A DNA stretch of 64,000 bases from the NCBI RefSeq assembly GCF_051433195.1, contig NZ_JBHMFT010000012.1:62001-126000 (forward strand). The letters run 5' to 3'. The notes under the pieces were generated by a model. It searched no databases. It worked only from the letters and a program-made list of their open reading frames with translations, and had not been told where the DNA came from. The position numbers and the translations under genes are program-made. Below are positions 50,145 to 56,882 of the stretch, piece after piece. This stretch comes from Falsiroseomonas sp051433195. GTDB taxonomy: Bacteria > Pseudomonadota > Alphaproteobacteria > Acetobacterales > Acetobacteraceae. The first letter of the stretch is position 1, and each line of letters begins with the position of its first letter.

Positions 50145-51017
50145 ATGACGAGCCGGGACCACCACCCCTCCCTGCTGGCCGGGCTGATCGGCAGCGGCAT
50201 CCAGGCCTCCCGCACGCCTGCGATGCAGGAGCGGGAGGGGGCGGCGCAGGGGCTGCGGCTGGTCTACCGGCTGATCGACCTGGACCGGCTGGGCCTGGGG
50301 CCGGAGGCGCTGGAGGAGTTGCTCACGGCGGCGGAGTGGATGGGCTTCGCCGGGCTGAACATCACCTATCCCTGCAAGCAGGCGGTGGTGCCGCTGCTGC
50401 ACGAGCTTTCCCCGGATGCGCGCGCGCTGGGCGCGGTGAACACCGTGGTGCTGCGGGATGGCCGGCGCATCGGCCATAACACGGATGGCTCCGGCTTCGC
50501 GGAAGGCTTCCGGCGCGGGCTGCCGGGTGTGGCGCGGGCGCGGGTTGTGCAACTGGGGGCGGGCGGCGCCGGGGCGGCGGTGGCGCATGCGCTGCTGGCG
50601 GAGGGCACCGGGCTGCTGACGGTGGCGGATACCGACCCGGCGCGGGCCGAGGCGCTGGCGGCGGGGTTGCAGGCGCGCTTCGGCAGCGACCGCGCCGCGT
50701 CCTGCACCGATCTCGCCGCCGCGGTGGCGGCCGCCGATGGCCTGGTGAACTGCACGCCGGTCGGCATGGCGAAGCTGCCGGGCCTGCCACTGCCGGCGGC
50801 GCTGCTGCGGGCCGCGCTGTGGGTGGCGGAGATCGTCTATTTCCCGCTGGAGACCGAATTGCTGCGCACGGCCCGGGCGCTCGGCTGCCGCACGCTGGAC
50901 GGCGGCGGCATGGCGGTGTTCCAGGCGGTCGGTGCCTTCCGGCTATTCACCGGCCTGGCGCCGGATGCCGACCGGATGCTGCGGCACTTCGCGGAGATGG
51001 CGGCGGCATCGGATTAG
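50145..51017 (+). CDS. aroE: Shikimate/quinate dehydrogenase family protein (AroE-like)
   Basis: A 290-residue NAD(P)-dependent dehydrogenase. The substrate-binding half shows LIGSGIQASRTPAMQEREG and GLNITYPCKQAV, with the catalytic lysine, and NTDGSGF. The nucleotide half starts VVQLGAGGAGAAVAHALL. The SGIQASRTP start is the variant of proteobacterial catabolic or duplicate AroE proteins rather than the main biosynthetic one, so quinate/shikimate breakdown to protocatechuate is possible. The stop overlaps the MocR gene stop by 4 bases. Confidence 0.87.
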   Translation: MTSRDHHPSLLAGLIGSGIQASRTPAMQEREGAAQGLRLVYRLIDLDRLGLGPEALEELLTAAEWMGFAGLNITYPCKQAVVPLLHELSPDARALGAVNTVVLRDGRRIGHNTDGSGFAEGFRRGLPGVARARVVQLGAGGAGAAVAHALLAEGTGLLTVADTDPARAEALAAGLQARFGSDRAASCTDLAAAVAAADGLVNCTPVGMAKLPGLPLPAALLRAALWVAEIVYFPLETELLRTARALGCRTLDGGGMAVFQAVGAFRLFTGLAPDADRMLRHFAEMAAASD

Positions 51018-52474
51018 GCCGCGGCAGCGCTGTCCTGCAGCAGGGCGAGCAGGCGGGAATCGTTGCTGCGGGCGACGTTGAAGCGCAGCCGGTCGCTCGG
51101 CTGGCGGCCGGGGCGGAACAACTCGCCGCGCGCCAGCAGCACGCCGCGGCGCCAGGCTTCCTCGGCCAGGCGCCCGGCCTGCCAGGCGGCCGGCAGGCGG
51201 GCCCAGATGAACAGGCCGGTGGCGCTGGCGTCGCCGATCTCCATCCCCAGCGCCGCCAGGTGTTGCGCCACGGCGCCACGGGCGGCGGCCAGCCTGGGGC
51301 GCAGCCGGTCGAGGTGGCGGCGATACTGGCCGCCGGCGAGCATCTCCAGGATGAGCAGCTCATCGACGGAGGAGCCGGTCAGCACCGACAGCGCCTTGGT
51401 CTCCAGCAGCGCCGCGATGCGCGCCCGCGACGTCGCCAGGTAGCCGACCCGCGCGCCGGGGCCGAGCGTCTTGGTGTAGCCGCCGACATAGACCACCTGA
51501 TCCCCGCCGCCGAGCTGCACCAGCCGCACCGGGTTGCCGGGATGCAGGTCGCCATAGGCGTCGTCCTCCACCAGCAGCAGCCCGTGCCGTTCGGCGATGC
51601 CGAGCAGGCGGTGCAAATTGGCGGGGGTCGCGGTCCAGCCGGTCGGGTTGTGCAGCACGGACTGCACGAAGAACAGTTTCGGCCGGTGCTGCCGGCAGGC
51701 GGCCTCCAGGGCGTCCAGGTCCAGGCCTTCGGGGTGGCGCGGGACGGGCAGGATGCGGACACCGTGGCGCTCCAGCATCGGGAACAGCAGGAAATAGCCA
51801 GGGTCCTCGACCAGCACGGTGTCGCCGGGGCGCAGCCAGGTCTGGATCACCAGGGCCAGCCCGTGCGAGGAGCCGAAGGTGGTCAGCACGCCATCCGCGC
51901 CGATGGCGATGCCCTGCGCCGCCAGCCGGGACGCGATCTGTTCGCGCAGCGCCTCGATTCCCTGCGGCGGGGCGGCGTGCGGCAAGGTTTCGGCCAGGCG
52001 GCGCTGGAAGCGGGCCAGCACCGGGCCGGTCCAGGCGTCGCGCACCCATTCCAGCGGGAGGTAGCCATTGCCGGGGGACAGCGCGGTGCCCTGGGCATCG
52101 ATCGCGGCCTGGGCGAGACCCAGCGGATCCGCGGTATCGGGCTCCGGCAGCGCGACCACGTCCTGCCCCTGGTCTGGCTGCAAGGCGGGCAGGCCGGCGA
52201 AGACGCCGGAGCCGGGCTGCGCCACGACCAGGCCGCCGGCTTGCAGCCGGTCATAGGCCTCCACCACCGAATGCAGGCTGACTCCGAGCCGGCGCGCGAG
52301 GCCGCGGATGGAAGGCAGCCGGGCGCCCGGCGCGACCTCCCCCTGCCGGATCGCGGTGGCGAGGCGCGTCGCGATCTGGTCCGCGACGGAGGCCGCGCCG
52401 CCACGCTCGACCGTGAAGGCGAGGCTGGTGCCGGGGGTGCGGGACGCGGGCGGCGGTTCGGGGGAAGGCAGCAT
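51014..52474 (-). CDS. MocR-family regulator (GntR helix-turn-helix plus aminotransferase domain)
   Basis: A 486-residue regulator of the MocR/PdxR type. Residues 20-92 are a GntR winged helix (ADQIATRLATAIRQGEVAPG, SLHSVVEAYDRL). Residues 110-486 form a class I aminotransferase fold with K335 in GGYTKTLGPGARVGY as the PLP lysine and HNPTGW upstream. PLP and an amino acid are the usual effectors. It diverges from a 2OG-Fe dioxygenase gene across a 149-bp region holding nested direct repeats, the usual kind of MocR operator. Confidence 0.92.
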   Translation of the reverse strand: MLPSPEPPPASRTPGTSLAFTVERGGAASVADQIATRLATAIRQGEVAPGARLPSIRGLARRLGVSLHSVVEAYDRLQAGGLVVAQPGSGVFAGLPALQPDQGQDVVALPEPDTADPLGLAQAAIDAQGTALSPGNGYLPLEWVRDAWTGPVLARFQRRLAETLPHAAPPQGIEALREQIASRLAAQGIAIGADGVLTTFGSSHGLALVIQTWLRPGDTVLVEDPGYFLLFPMLERHGVRILPVPRHPEGLDLDALEAACRQHRPKLFFVQSVLHNPTGWTATPANLHRLLGIAERHGLLLVEDDAYGDLHPGNPVRLVQLGGGDQVVYVGGYTKTLGPGARVGYLATSRARIAALLETKALSVLTGSSVDELLILEMLAGGQYRRHLDRLRPRLAAARGAVAQHLAALGMEIGDASATGLFIWARLPAAWQAGRLAEEAWRRGVLLARGELFRPGRQPSDRLRFNVARSNDSRLLALLQDSAAAA

Positions 52475-52520
52475 GCCCGGCCAAGGTCGCGCCGCAGCGT
52501 CACGGCTGCAAGGCGCAACT

Positions 52521-52578
52521 GTACCGGGGCGGGCGCCGAACAGTTCGCTGTCATCCCGCTGTCACCGTACCGGGACGG
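52521..52578. promoter_or_regulatory. Nested direct repeats, candidate MocR operator
   Basis: GTACCGGGGCGG (52521-52532) and GTACCGGGACGG (52567-52578) are direct repeats 46 bases apart. Between them, GCTGTCA occurs twice (52547-52553 and 52558-52564), 11 bases apart and so on the same DNA face. All lie in the MocR-dioxygenase intergenic region. MocR proteins commonly bind direct repeats. Confidence 0.5.
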
Positions 52579-52623
52579 CGACGCGCGACGCGCCGATGCT
52601 GGCTTCAGGCGGAGGCAACGACG

Positions 52624-53337
52624 ATGGATGCGGCGCGGGACAGGCTGGCGGCAATCCGGGCGGAGGTGGCGCGGCAGGGCCATGCGCTGCTGGACGCCGG
52701 CCCGGTGGCGCCCGGCTTCGCCGCGAGCTTCGAGGACCTGGCGCTGGATACGCATATGGGCGATGGCGGCCGCTACCGCCTGCGCCGGCACGCCACCTTC
52801 GCCGCCGCGCCGGGCGAGGCCGGCATCGCGCGCCAGCCGCACCGGCCGCACCGACAGGCGCTGATGCACAACCGGCTGAATGGCGACGTGGATCGCTGGT
52901 TCGAACCGGTCCTGCCGGAGGTGGAGCCGGCGCTCGCGCCCATCCTGGCCTTCTGCCGCGACCTGGCGGATGGGCTGCAACCCGCGCCCGCTTCCTGGGA
53001 GATCGAGGTGCACCAGTTCCGCATCCTCGGCCAGGCGGGTGCGCCGGGACTGCCGACGCCGGAGGGAGTGCACCGGGATGGCGTCGACCTGGTCTTCATC
53101 ATGCTGGTCGGCCGCCGCAACGTGACCGGCGGGCGGACGCTGATCCAGGATGCGGCGGGCCGCATGCTGGCCGAGGTTGAACTGGCGGAACCCGGCCAGG
53201 CGATGGTGCTGGATGACCACCGCATCCGCCACGGGGTGACGCCCATCGCCCCGCGTGACGCCGGGGTGGCGGCGACGCGGGACGTGCTGGTGGTGACGTT
53301 GTCCCGGACCCCCTCACCCAATCCTCTCCCCCTGTAG
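52624..53337 (+). CDS. 2OG-Fe(II) dioxygenase family protein
   Basis: A 237-residue enzyme of the 2OG-Fe dioxygenase family that includes free amino acid hydroxylases. The iron triad is visible: H150 and D152 in GVHRDGVD and H203 in IRHGVTPI, with a downstream arginine for 2-oxoglutarate. The ATG follows GGAGG. Opposite is a MocR regulator gene, fitting an amino-acid-related substrate. The last residues (SRTPSPNPLPL) are encoded by the dispersed hairpin repeat, with the TAG in the hairpin loop, so the C-terminus appears to have been extended by the repeat. Confidence 0.85.
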   Translation: MDAARDRLAAIRAEVARQGHALLDAGPVAPGFAASFEDLALDTHMGDGGRYRLRRHATFAAAPGEAGIARQPHRPHRQALMHNRLNGDVDRWFEPVLPEVEPALAPILAFCRDLADGLQPAPASWEIEVHQFRILGQAGAPGLPTPEGVHRDGVDLVFIMLVGRRNVTGGRTLIQDAAGRMLAEVELAEPGQAMVLDDHRIRHGVTPIAPRDAGVAATRDVLVVTLSRTPSPNPLPL

Positions 53338-53349
53338 AAGGGGGAGAGG
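53323..53349 (+). terminator. Factor-independent terminator containing the dioxygenase stop codon (copy E)
   Basis: Ten-bp arms CCTCTCCCCC/GGGGGAGAGG enclose a 7-base loop that holds the TAG of the upstream gene. GCTTTTT follows the stem, so it should terminate plus-strand transcription efficiently. It also lies close beyond the stop of the converging GapR gene. Confidence 0.8.
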
Positions 53350-53356
53350 GCTTTTT

Positions 53357-53659
53357 CTACATGCCGAGGGCGCGGCGGTAGAGGTCGAGCAGGGTCTCCT
53401 GCTCCTCCACCTCGGCCGGTTCCTTCTTGCGCAGGGAGATGATGGCGCGGATCACCTTGACGTCGAAGCCGGCCGACTTGGCCTCGGAGAAGATGTCCTT
53501 GATGTCGCCGGCGAGCGCCTTGCGCTCCTCCTCCAGCCGCTCCACCCGCTCGATGATCGACCGCAGGCGGTCGACGGCAATGCCACCGACCTCGGGGTCC
53601 GGGTCCTTCTCCTGGCGGTCGCGGCTGGCCTTGGCCTCCTGTTCGTCCAAATCACTCAT
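53357..53659 (-). CDS. gapR: GapR-like DUF2312 nucleoid-associated protein
   Basis: A 100-residue protein of the DUF2312/GapR family, recognised by RLRSIIERVERLEEERKALA, DIKDIFSEAKSAGFDVKVIR and the C-terminal LLDLYRRALGM. GapR is an alphaproteobacterial protein that clamps overtwisted DNA and supports replication. The N-terminal 25 residues are an acidic extension. It appears to be monocistronic. Confidence 0.93.
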   Translation of the reverse strand: MSDLDEQEAKASRDRQEKDPDPEVGGIAVDRLRSIIERVERLEEERKALAGDIKDIFSEAKSAGFDVKVIRAIISLRKKEPAEVEEQETLLDLYRRALGM

Positions 53660-53738
53660 CCGAGGCCTCCAGGCAGTATGGGGAGGCGCGGCGTATAGCG
53701 GCGGTGCCGCGGGCAGGCAAACCGGGCCAAGGGGACGT

Positions 53739-54044
53739 TCAGTGTCCCGGATTCGTCGCCGCGAACTTCGCCTTCTGCTCGGCCGAGGCCTCCTTCTGGT
53801 GCAGCGCCTGCCACTCCTTGTAGGGCATGCCGTAGACGATCTCCCGCGCCTCGGGGTCGGAGATCGTGGTGCCGCGGTCGGCGGCTTCCTCGCGGTACCA
53901 GCGGGAGAGGCAGTTCCGGCAGAAGCCGGCCAGGTTCATCATGTCGATGTTCTGCACGTCGCTGCGCTCGCGCAGGTGCTGCACGAGGCGGCGGAAGGCG
54001 GCGGCTTCGAGTTCCGTCCGGGTGGCGGCGTCGATCTCGGGCAT
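53739..54044 (-). CDS. DUF1244 family protein
   Basis: A 101-residue protein of the DUF1244 family. AAFRRLVQHLRERSDVQNID and MNLAGFCRNCLSRWY are characteristic; C42 and C45 form a CxxC. EAREIVYGMPYKEWQ follows. The family is widespread in proteobacteria and has no established function. It lies just upstream of gapR on the same strand, about 80 bases apart. Confidence 0.92.
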   Translation of the reverse strand: MPEIDAATRTELEAAAFRRLVQHLRERSDVQNIDMMNLAGFCRNCLSRWYREEAADRGTTISDPEAREIVYGMPYKEWQALHQKEASAEQKAKFAATNPGH

Positions 54045-54134
54045 GGCGGAGTCTCCTGCTGTCCTGGTCTAACCGGGGCTAGATGGTCCATCGCGCGGCG
54101 CTTCGCCATACTGGCTGCCACAAGGGGAACCCGG

Positions 54135-55418
54135 ATGGCCTGGACGGATACCGACGCCCGCGCGGCTTTGACCAAACTTTTCCAGGCGGCGGTGGCGAGC
54201 GCCGATCCGCGCGTGGTGCTGGCGCGGCACCTGCCGGAGCCGCCACGGGCGGGCCGCGTGGTGGTGGTCGGCGCCGGGAAATCCGCCGCCGTGATGGCCG
54301 CGGCGGTGGAGGATGCCTGGCCGGACCTGCCTCTGTCCGGCGTGGTGGTGACCCGATATGGCCATGGCCATCCGACCCGGCGCATCGAGGTGCTGGAGGC
54401 GTCGCACCCGGTGCCGGATGCCGCCGGGGCCAAGGCGGCGCGGGTGGTGCTGGAGGCTGTGGCGGGGCTGACGGCGGACGACCTGGTGCTGTTCCTGGTC
54501 TCCGGCGGCGGCTCGGCGCTGACCACCCTGCCCGCCCCCGGCCTGACGCTGGAGGACCTGATGGCGGTGAACCGGGCGCTGCTCGCCTCCGGCGCCACGA
54601 TCAACGAGATGAACTGCATCCGCCGGCACCTGTCCGCCTTTTCCGGCGGGCGGCTGGCGCTGGCGGCGGCGCCGGCGCGGGTGGTGACGCTGGCGATCTC
54701 GGACGTGCCGGGTGACGACCCGGCCGCCATCGCCTCCGGACCTACGGTGCCGGACCCGACCAGCTTCGCGCAGGCGCGGGCGCTGGTCGCGCATTACCGG
54801 ATGGACCTGCCGGCGGCTGTGACGGCGCACCTGGCGGCGGCGGCGGAAGAAACCCCGAAGCCGGGCGACCCCCGGCTGGGCGAGGTGGATTACCGCTTCA
54901 TCGCGACGCCGCGCCTGGCGCTGGAAGCCGCCGCCGCCGAGGCGCGCGATCTGGGCCTCACCCCGCTGATCCTGGGCGATGCGCTGGAAGGCGAGGCGCG
55001 GGAGGTGGGCAAGGTGCTGGCGGGCATCGCGCTGTCGACGCGCGCGCATGGCCACCCGCTGCCCGGCCCCTGCGTGCTGCTGTCGGGCGGCGAGACCACC
55101 GTGACCATCGGCGCCGAGGGCGGCGGGCGCGGCGGACGGAACGGGGAGGCGCTGCTGGGCTGCGCGGTCACGCTGGACGGCACGCCCGGCATCTGGGCGC
55201 TGATGGGCGACACGGACGGAATCGACGGGTCGGAGGACAATGCCGGGGCGATCGCGGCGCCGGATACGCTGGCGCGGGCACGGGCGGCGGGGCTGGACCC
55301 GCGGGCGGTGCTGGGGCGGCATGACAGCTACGCGCTGTTCAAGGCACTCGGCGACCTGCTGGAGACCGGGCCGACGCTGACGAATGTGAATGACTTCAGG
55401 GCGGTGCTGGTGGGGTAG
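54135..55418 (+). CDS. Glycerate 2-kinase (MOFRL/TtuD-GckA family)
   Basis: A 427-residue kinase that phosphorylates D-glycerate, linking glyoxylate or tartrate degradation to lower glycolysis. VVVVGAGKSAAVMAAAVEDA near the N-terminus, LVSGGGSALTTLPAPGLTLE, CIRRHLSAFSGGRLA and, at the C-terminus, the MOFRL stretch ALMGDTDGIDGSEDNAGA are visible. TtuD proteins were first named hydroxypyruvate reductases. A pyruvate kinase gene follows in the region, separated by a porin-like gene on the other strand; TtuD and pyruvate kinase are neighbours in known tartrate loci. Confidence 0.92.
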   Translation: MAWTDTDARAALTKLFQAAVASADPRVVLARHLPEPPRAGRVVVVGAGKSAAVMAAAVEDAWPDLPLSGVVVTRYGHGHPTRRIEVLEASHPVPDAAGAKAARVVLEAVAGLTADDLVLFLVSGGGSALTTLPAPGLTLEDLMAVNRALLASGATINEMNCIRRHLSAFSGGRLALAAAPARVVTLAISDVPGDDPAAIASGPTVPDPTSFAQARALVAHYRMDLPAAVTAHLAAAAEETPKPGDPRLGEVDYRFIATPRLALEAAAAEARDLGLTPLILGDALEGEAREVGKVLAGIALSTRAHGHPLPGPCVLLSGGETTVTIGAEGGGRGGRNGEALLGCAVTLDGTPGIWALMGDTDGIDGSEDNAGAIAAPDTLARARAAGLDPRAVLGRHDSYALFKALGDLLETGPTLTNVNDFRAVLVG

Positions 55419-55470
55419 GCCCCCTCACAACCGTAGGCCCCCCCCCTCACCCGGACGACGCACTGCGTCG

Positions 55471-55498
55471 GCCCTCTCCCCCTTTCGGGGGAGAGGGC
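55471..55498. terminator. Bidirectional terminator (repeat family copy F)
   Basis: Twelve-bp arms GCCCTCTCCCCC/GGGGGAGAGGGC around a 4-base loop, followed by TTTT on the plus strand. Just upstream is a second small hairpin (CGACGCA-C-TGCGTCG, 55456-55470). It lies between the converging glycerate kinase and OmpA-like genes. Confidence 0.75.
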
Positions 55499-55511
55499 TT
55501 TTGGGAGAGGC

Positions 55512-56648
55512 TTAGCGCAGGACGATTTCCACGCGACGGTTCTGCGGCTCGCGCACGCCGTCGGCGGTCGGGACCAGCGGCCGGCTTTCGCCGAAGGCCT
55601 GCACGCTGATGTTGCTGCGCTGGATGCCACGGCGCTCCAGCTCCGCCGCCACCGCACCCGCGCGGCGCTCGGACAGGCGCTGGTTGTACTGCGGCGTACC
55701 GGCGCGGTCGGCGTGGCCGGCCACCTCGATGCGCGTCACGCCCTGGCCGGTCGCGTTCTGCGCCGCGTCGCCGATGATCTGGCGGGCACGGTCGGTCAGG
55801 TCGGCGCGATCGAAGTCGAAGAACACCAGGTAGGTGCGCGCCGGCGCCGGGGCGGCGGCCGGGGCGGGCATCGGCGCGGGCTCCATCACCGGCGGCGGCG
55901 GCGGGGTCTGGCCGAAGGCGTAGCGGATGCCGAGCAGGATGGAGTGGTTGTAGTTCTCCGACTCCGTGCCGCCACGCGCCACGGTGAAGGCACCGCCGCC
56001 GCTCTCGGTGCTGATGTCGTGCTCCAGCGTACCGAGGAAGCGATATTCGGCGGTGAAGGCCAGGCCCGGCGCCCACTGCGTCAGCGGCACGGACGCACCG
56101 ACGATCGCCTGGTAGGCGAAGCGGCCGTCGCTGCCATCGGTGCGCACCGCGCCGCCGAGCACGTTGGCGCGGACATCGTCGAATTCGCGCCAGATGTAGC
56201 CGGCACCGACGCCGACATACGGCATGAAGGAGAAGCCGCCGAAGTTGGCGCCGACATCGAAGTCATACAGCGCATTGGCCATCACGCCGTAGCTGCGCGC
56301 GGTGCCGGCGGCGCGGCTGGTGCCGCCGAAGCCGCTGATGCTGTCGACCTCGTTCTCGCGGTAGCTGCCCTCGATCTCGGCGCGGAGGCCGTTGCCGAAG
56401 CCATAACCGAGGCTCACCACGCCGACCCAGCCCATGTCGAAGGACACTTCGCCACCGGTCGGCCGGCCCGAAAGGCGCAGCGTGTCGGCAAGCTGGCCGG
56501 TGGAGGAGATGTCGGTGTCCTGCAGCCAGTTCAGGCCGGCGCCGGCACCAATGTAGAAGCCGTTGACCTGCTGCGCCTGGCTCGCCGCCGGCATCATCAG
56601 GGGCACCGCCAGAAGCGGGGCGGCCAGAAGGGTCTTCCTGAAGCTCAT
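55512..56648 (-). CDS. OmpA-like outer membrane protein
   Basis: A 378-residue outer-membrane protein. A signal peptide (residues 1-25, ending SQAQ) precedes a beta-barrel of about 220 residues with alternating aromatic strands. A Pro-rich linker (TPPPPPVMEPAPMPAPAAAP) leads to a C-terminal OmpA peptidoglycan-binding domain with FFDFDRADLTDRA, VAGHADRAGTPQYNQRLSE and NRRVEI. It anchors the outer membrane to the cell wall. The ATG at 56648 follows GGAG; a leader of over 100 bases precedes it. It diverges from the HTH-pyruvate kinase gene. Confidence 0.93.
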   Translation of the reverse strand: MSFRKTLLAAPLLAVPLMMPAASQAQQVNGFYIGAGAGLNWLQDTDISSTGQLADTLRLSGRPTGGEVSFDMGWVGVVSLGYGFGNGLRAEIEGSYRENEVDSISGFGGTSRAAGTARSYGVMANALYDFDVGANFGGFSFMPYVGVGAGYIWREFDDVRANVLGGAVRTDGSDGRFAYQAIVGASVPLTQWAPGLAFTAEYRFLGTLEHDISTESGGGAFTVARGGTESENYNHSILLGIRYAFGQTPPPPPVMEPAPMPAPAAAPAPARTYLVFFDFDRADLTDRARQIIGDAAQNATGQGVTRIEVAGHADRAGTPQYNQRLSERRAGAVAAELERRGIQRSNISVQAFGESRPLVPTADGVREPQNRRVEIVLR

Positions 56649-56818
56649 CGATCGTATCTCCGGTCGGACGAATGTTCCGGGGCGGGTGATCTCCGGCCGC
56701 GGCGTCCTGCAGGTTGAACGCGGTTCCCTGCGAAAGGCGGCATGGGCCAATTATTTTGGGAGGGGGTGTGGCAGGAATGCCGCAGGTTGCCCGCGAAGCC
56801 ACGCTCCACCCCGGATAA

Positions 56819-56833
56819 CTTAGCAAACATAAG
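56819..56833. promoter_or_regulatory. CTTA-N7-TAAG box 1 upstream of HTH-pyruvate kinase
   Basis: CTTA and TAAG, inverted, with a 7-base spacer. The same 15-bp pattern recurs 41 bases downstream. The box stands out in an AT-rich patch within a GC-rich genome and may be an operator for the helix-turn-helix encoded just downstream. Confidence 0.45.
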
Positions 56834-56847
56834 CAAAAGAAATGGAT

Positions 56848-56876
56848 TTGCGGCGCGCGCTTATATCCCCTAAGCA
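56848..56876 (+). promoter_or_regulatory. Possible promoter of HTH-pyruvate kinase gene
   Basis: TTGCGG and TAAGCA are separated by 17 bases. If used, transcription would begin near 56883, the first base of the ATG, giving a leaderless mRNA; there is no good ribosome site before that ATG. The -10 match is weak. Confidence 0.3.
56860..56874. promoter_or_regulatory. CTTA-N7-TAAG box 2 upstream of HTH-pyruvate kinase
   Basis: The second copy of the CTTA-N7-TAAG inverted pattern, 8 bases before the ATG. It overlaps the possible -10 element, so a bound protein would repress. The 41-base distance from box 1 is close to four DNA turns. Confidence 0.45.
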
Positions 56877-56882
56877 TAAGGC

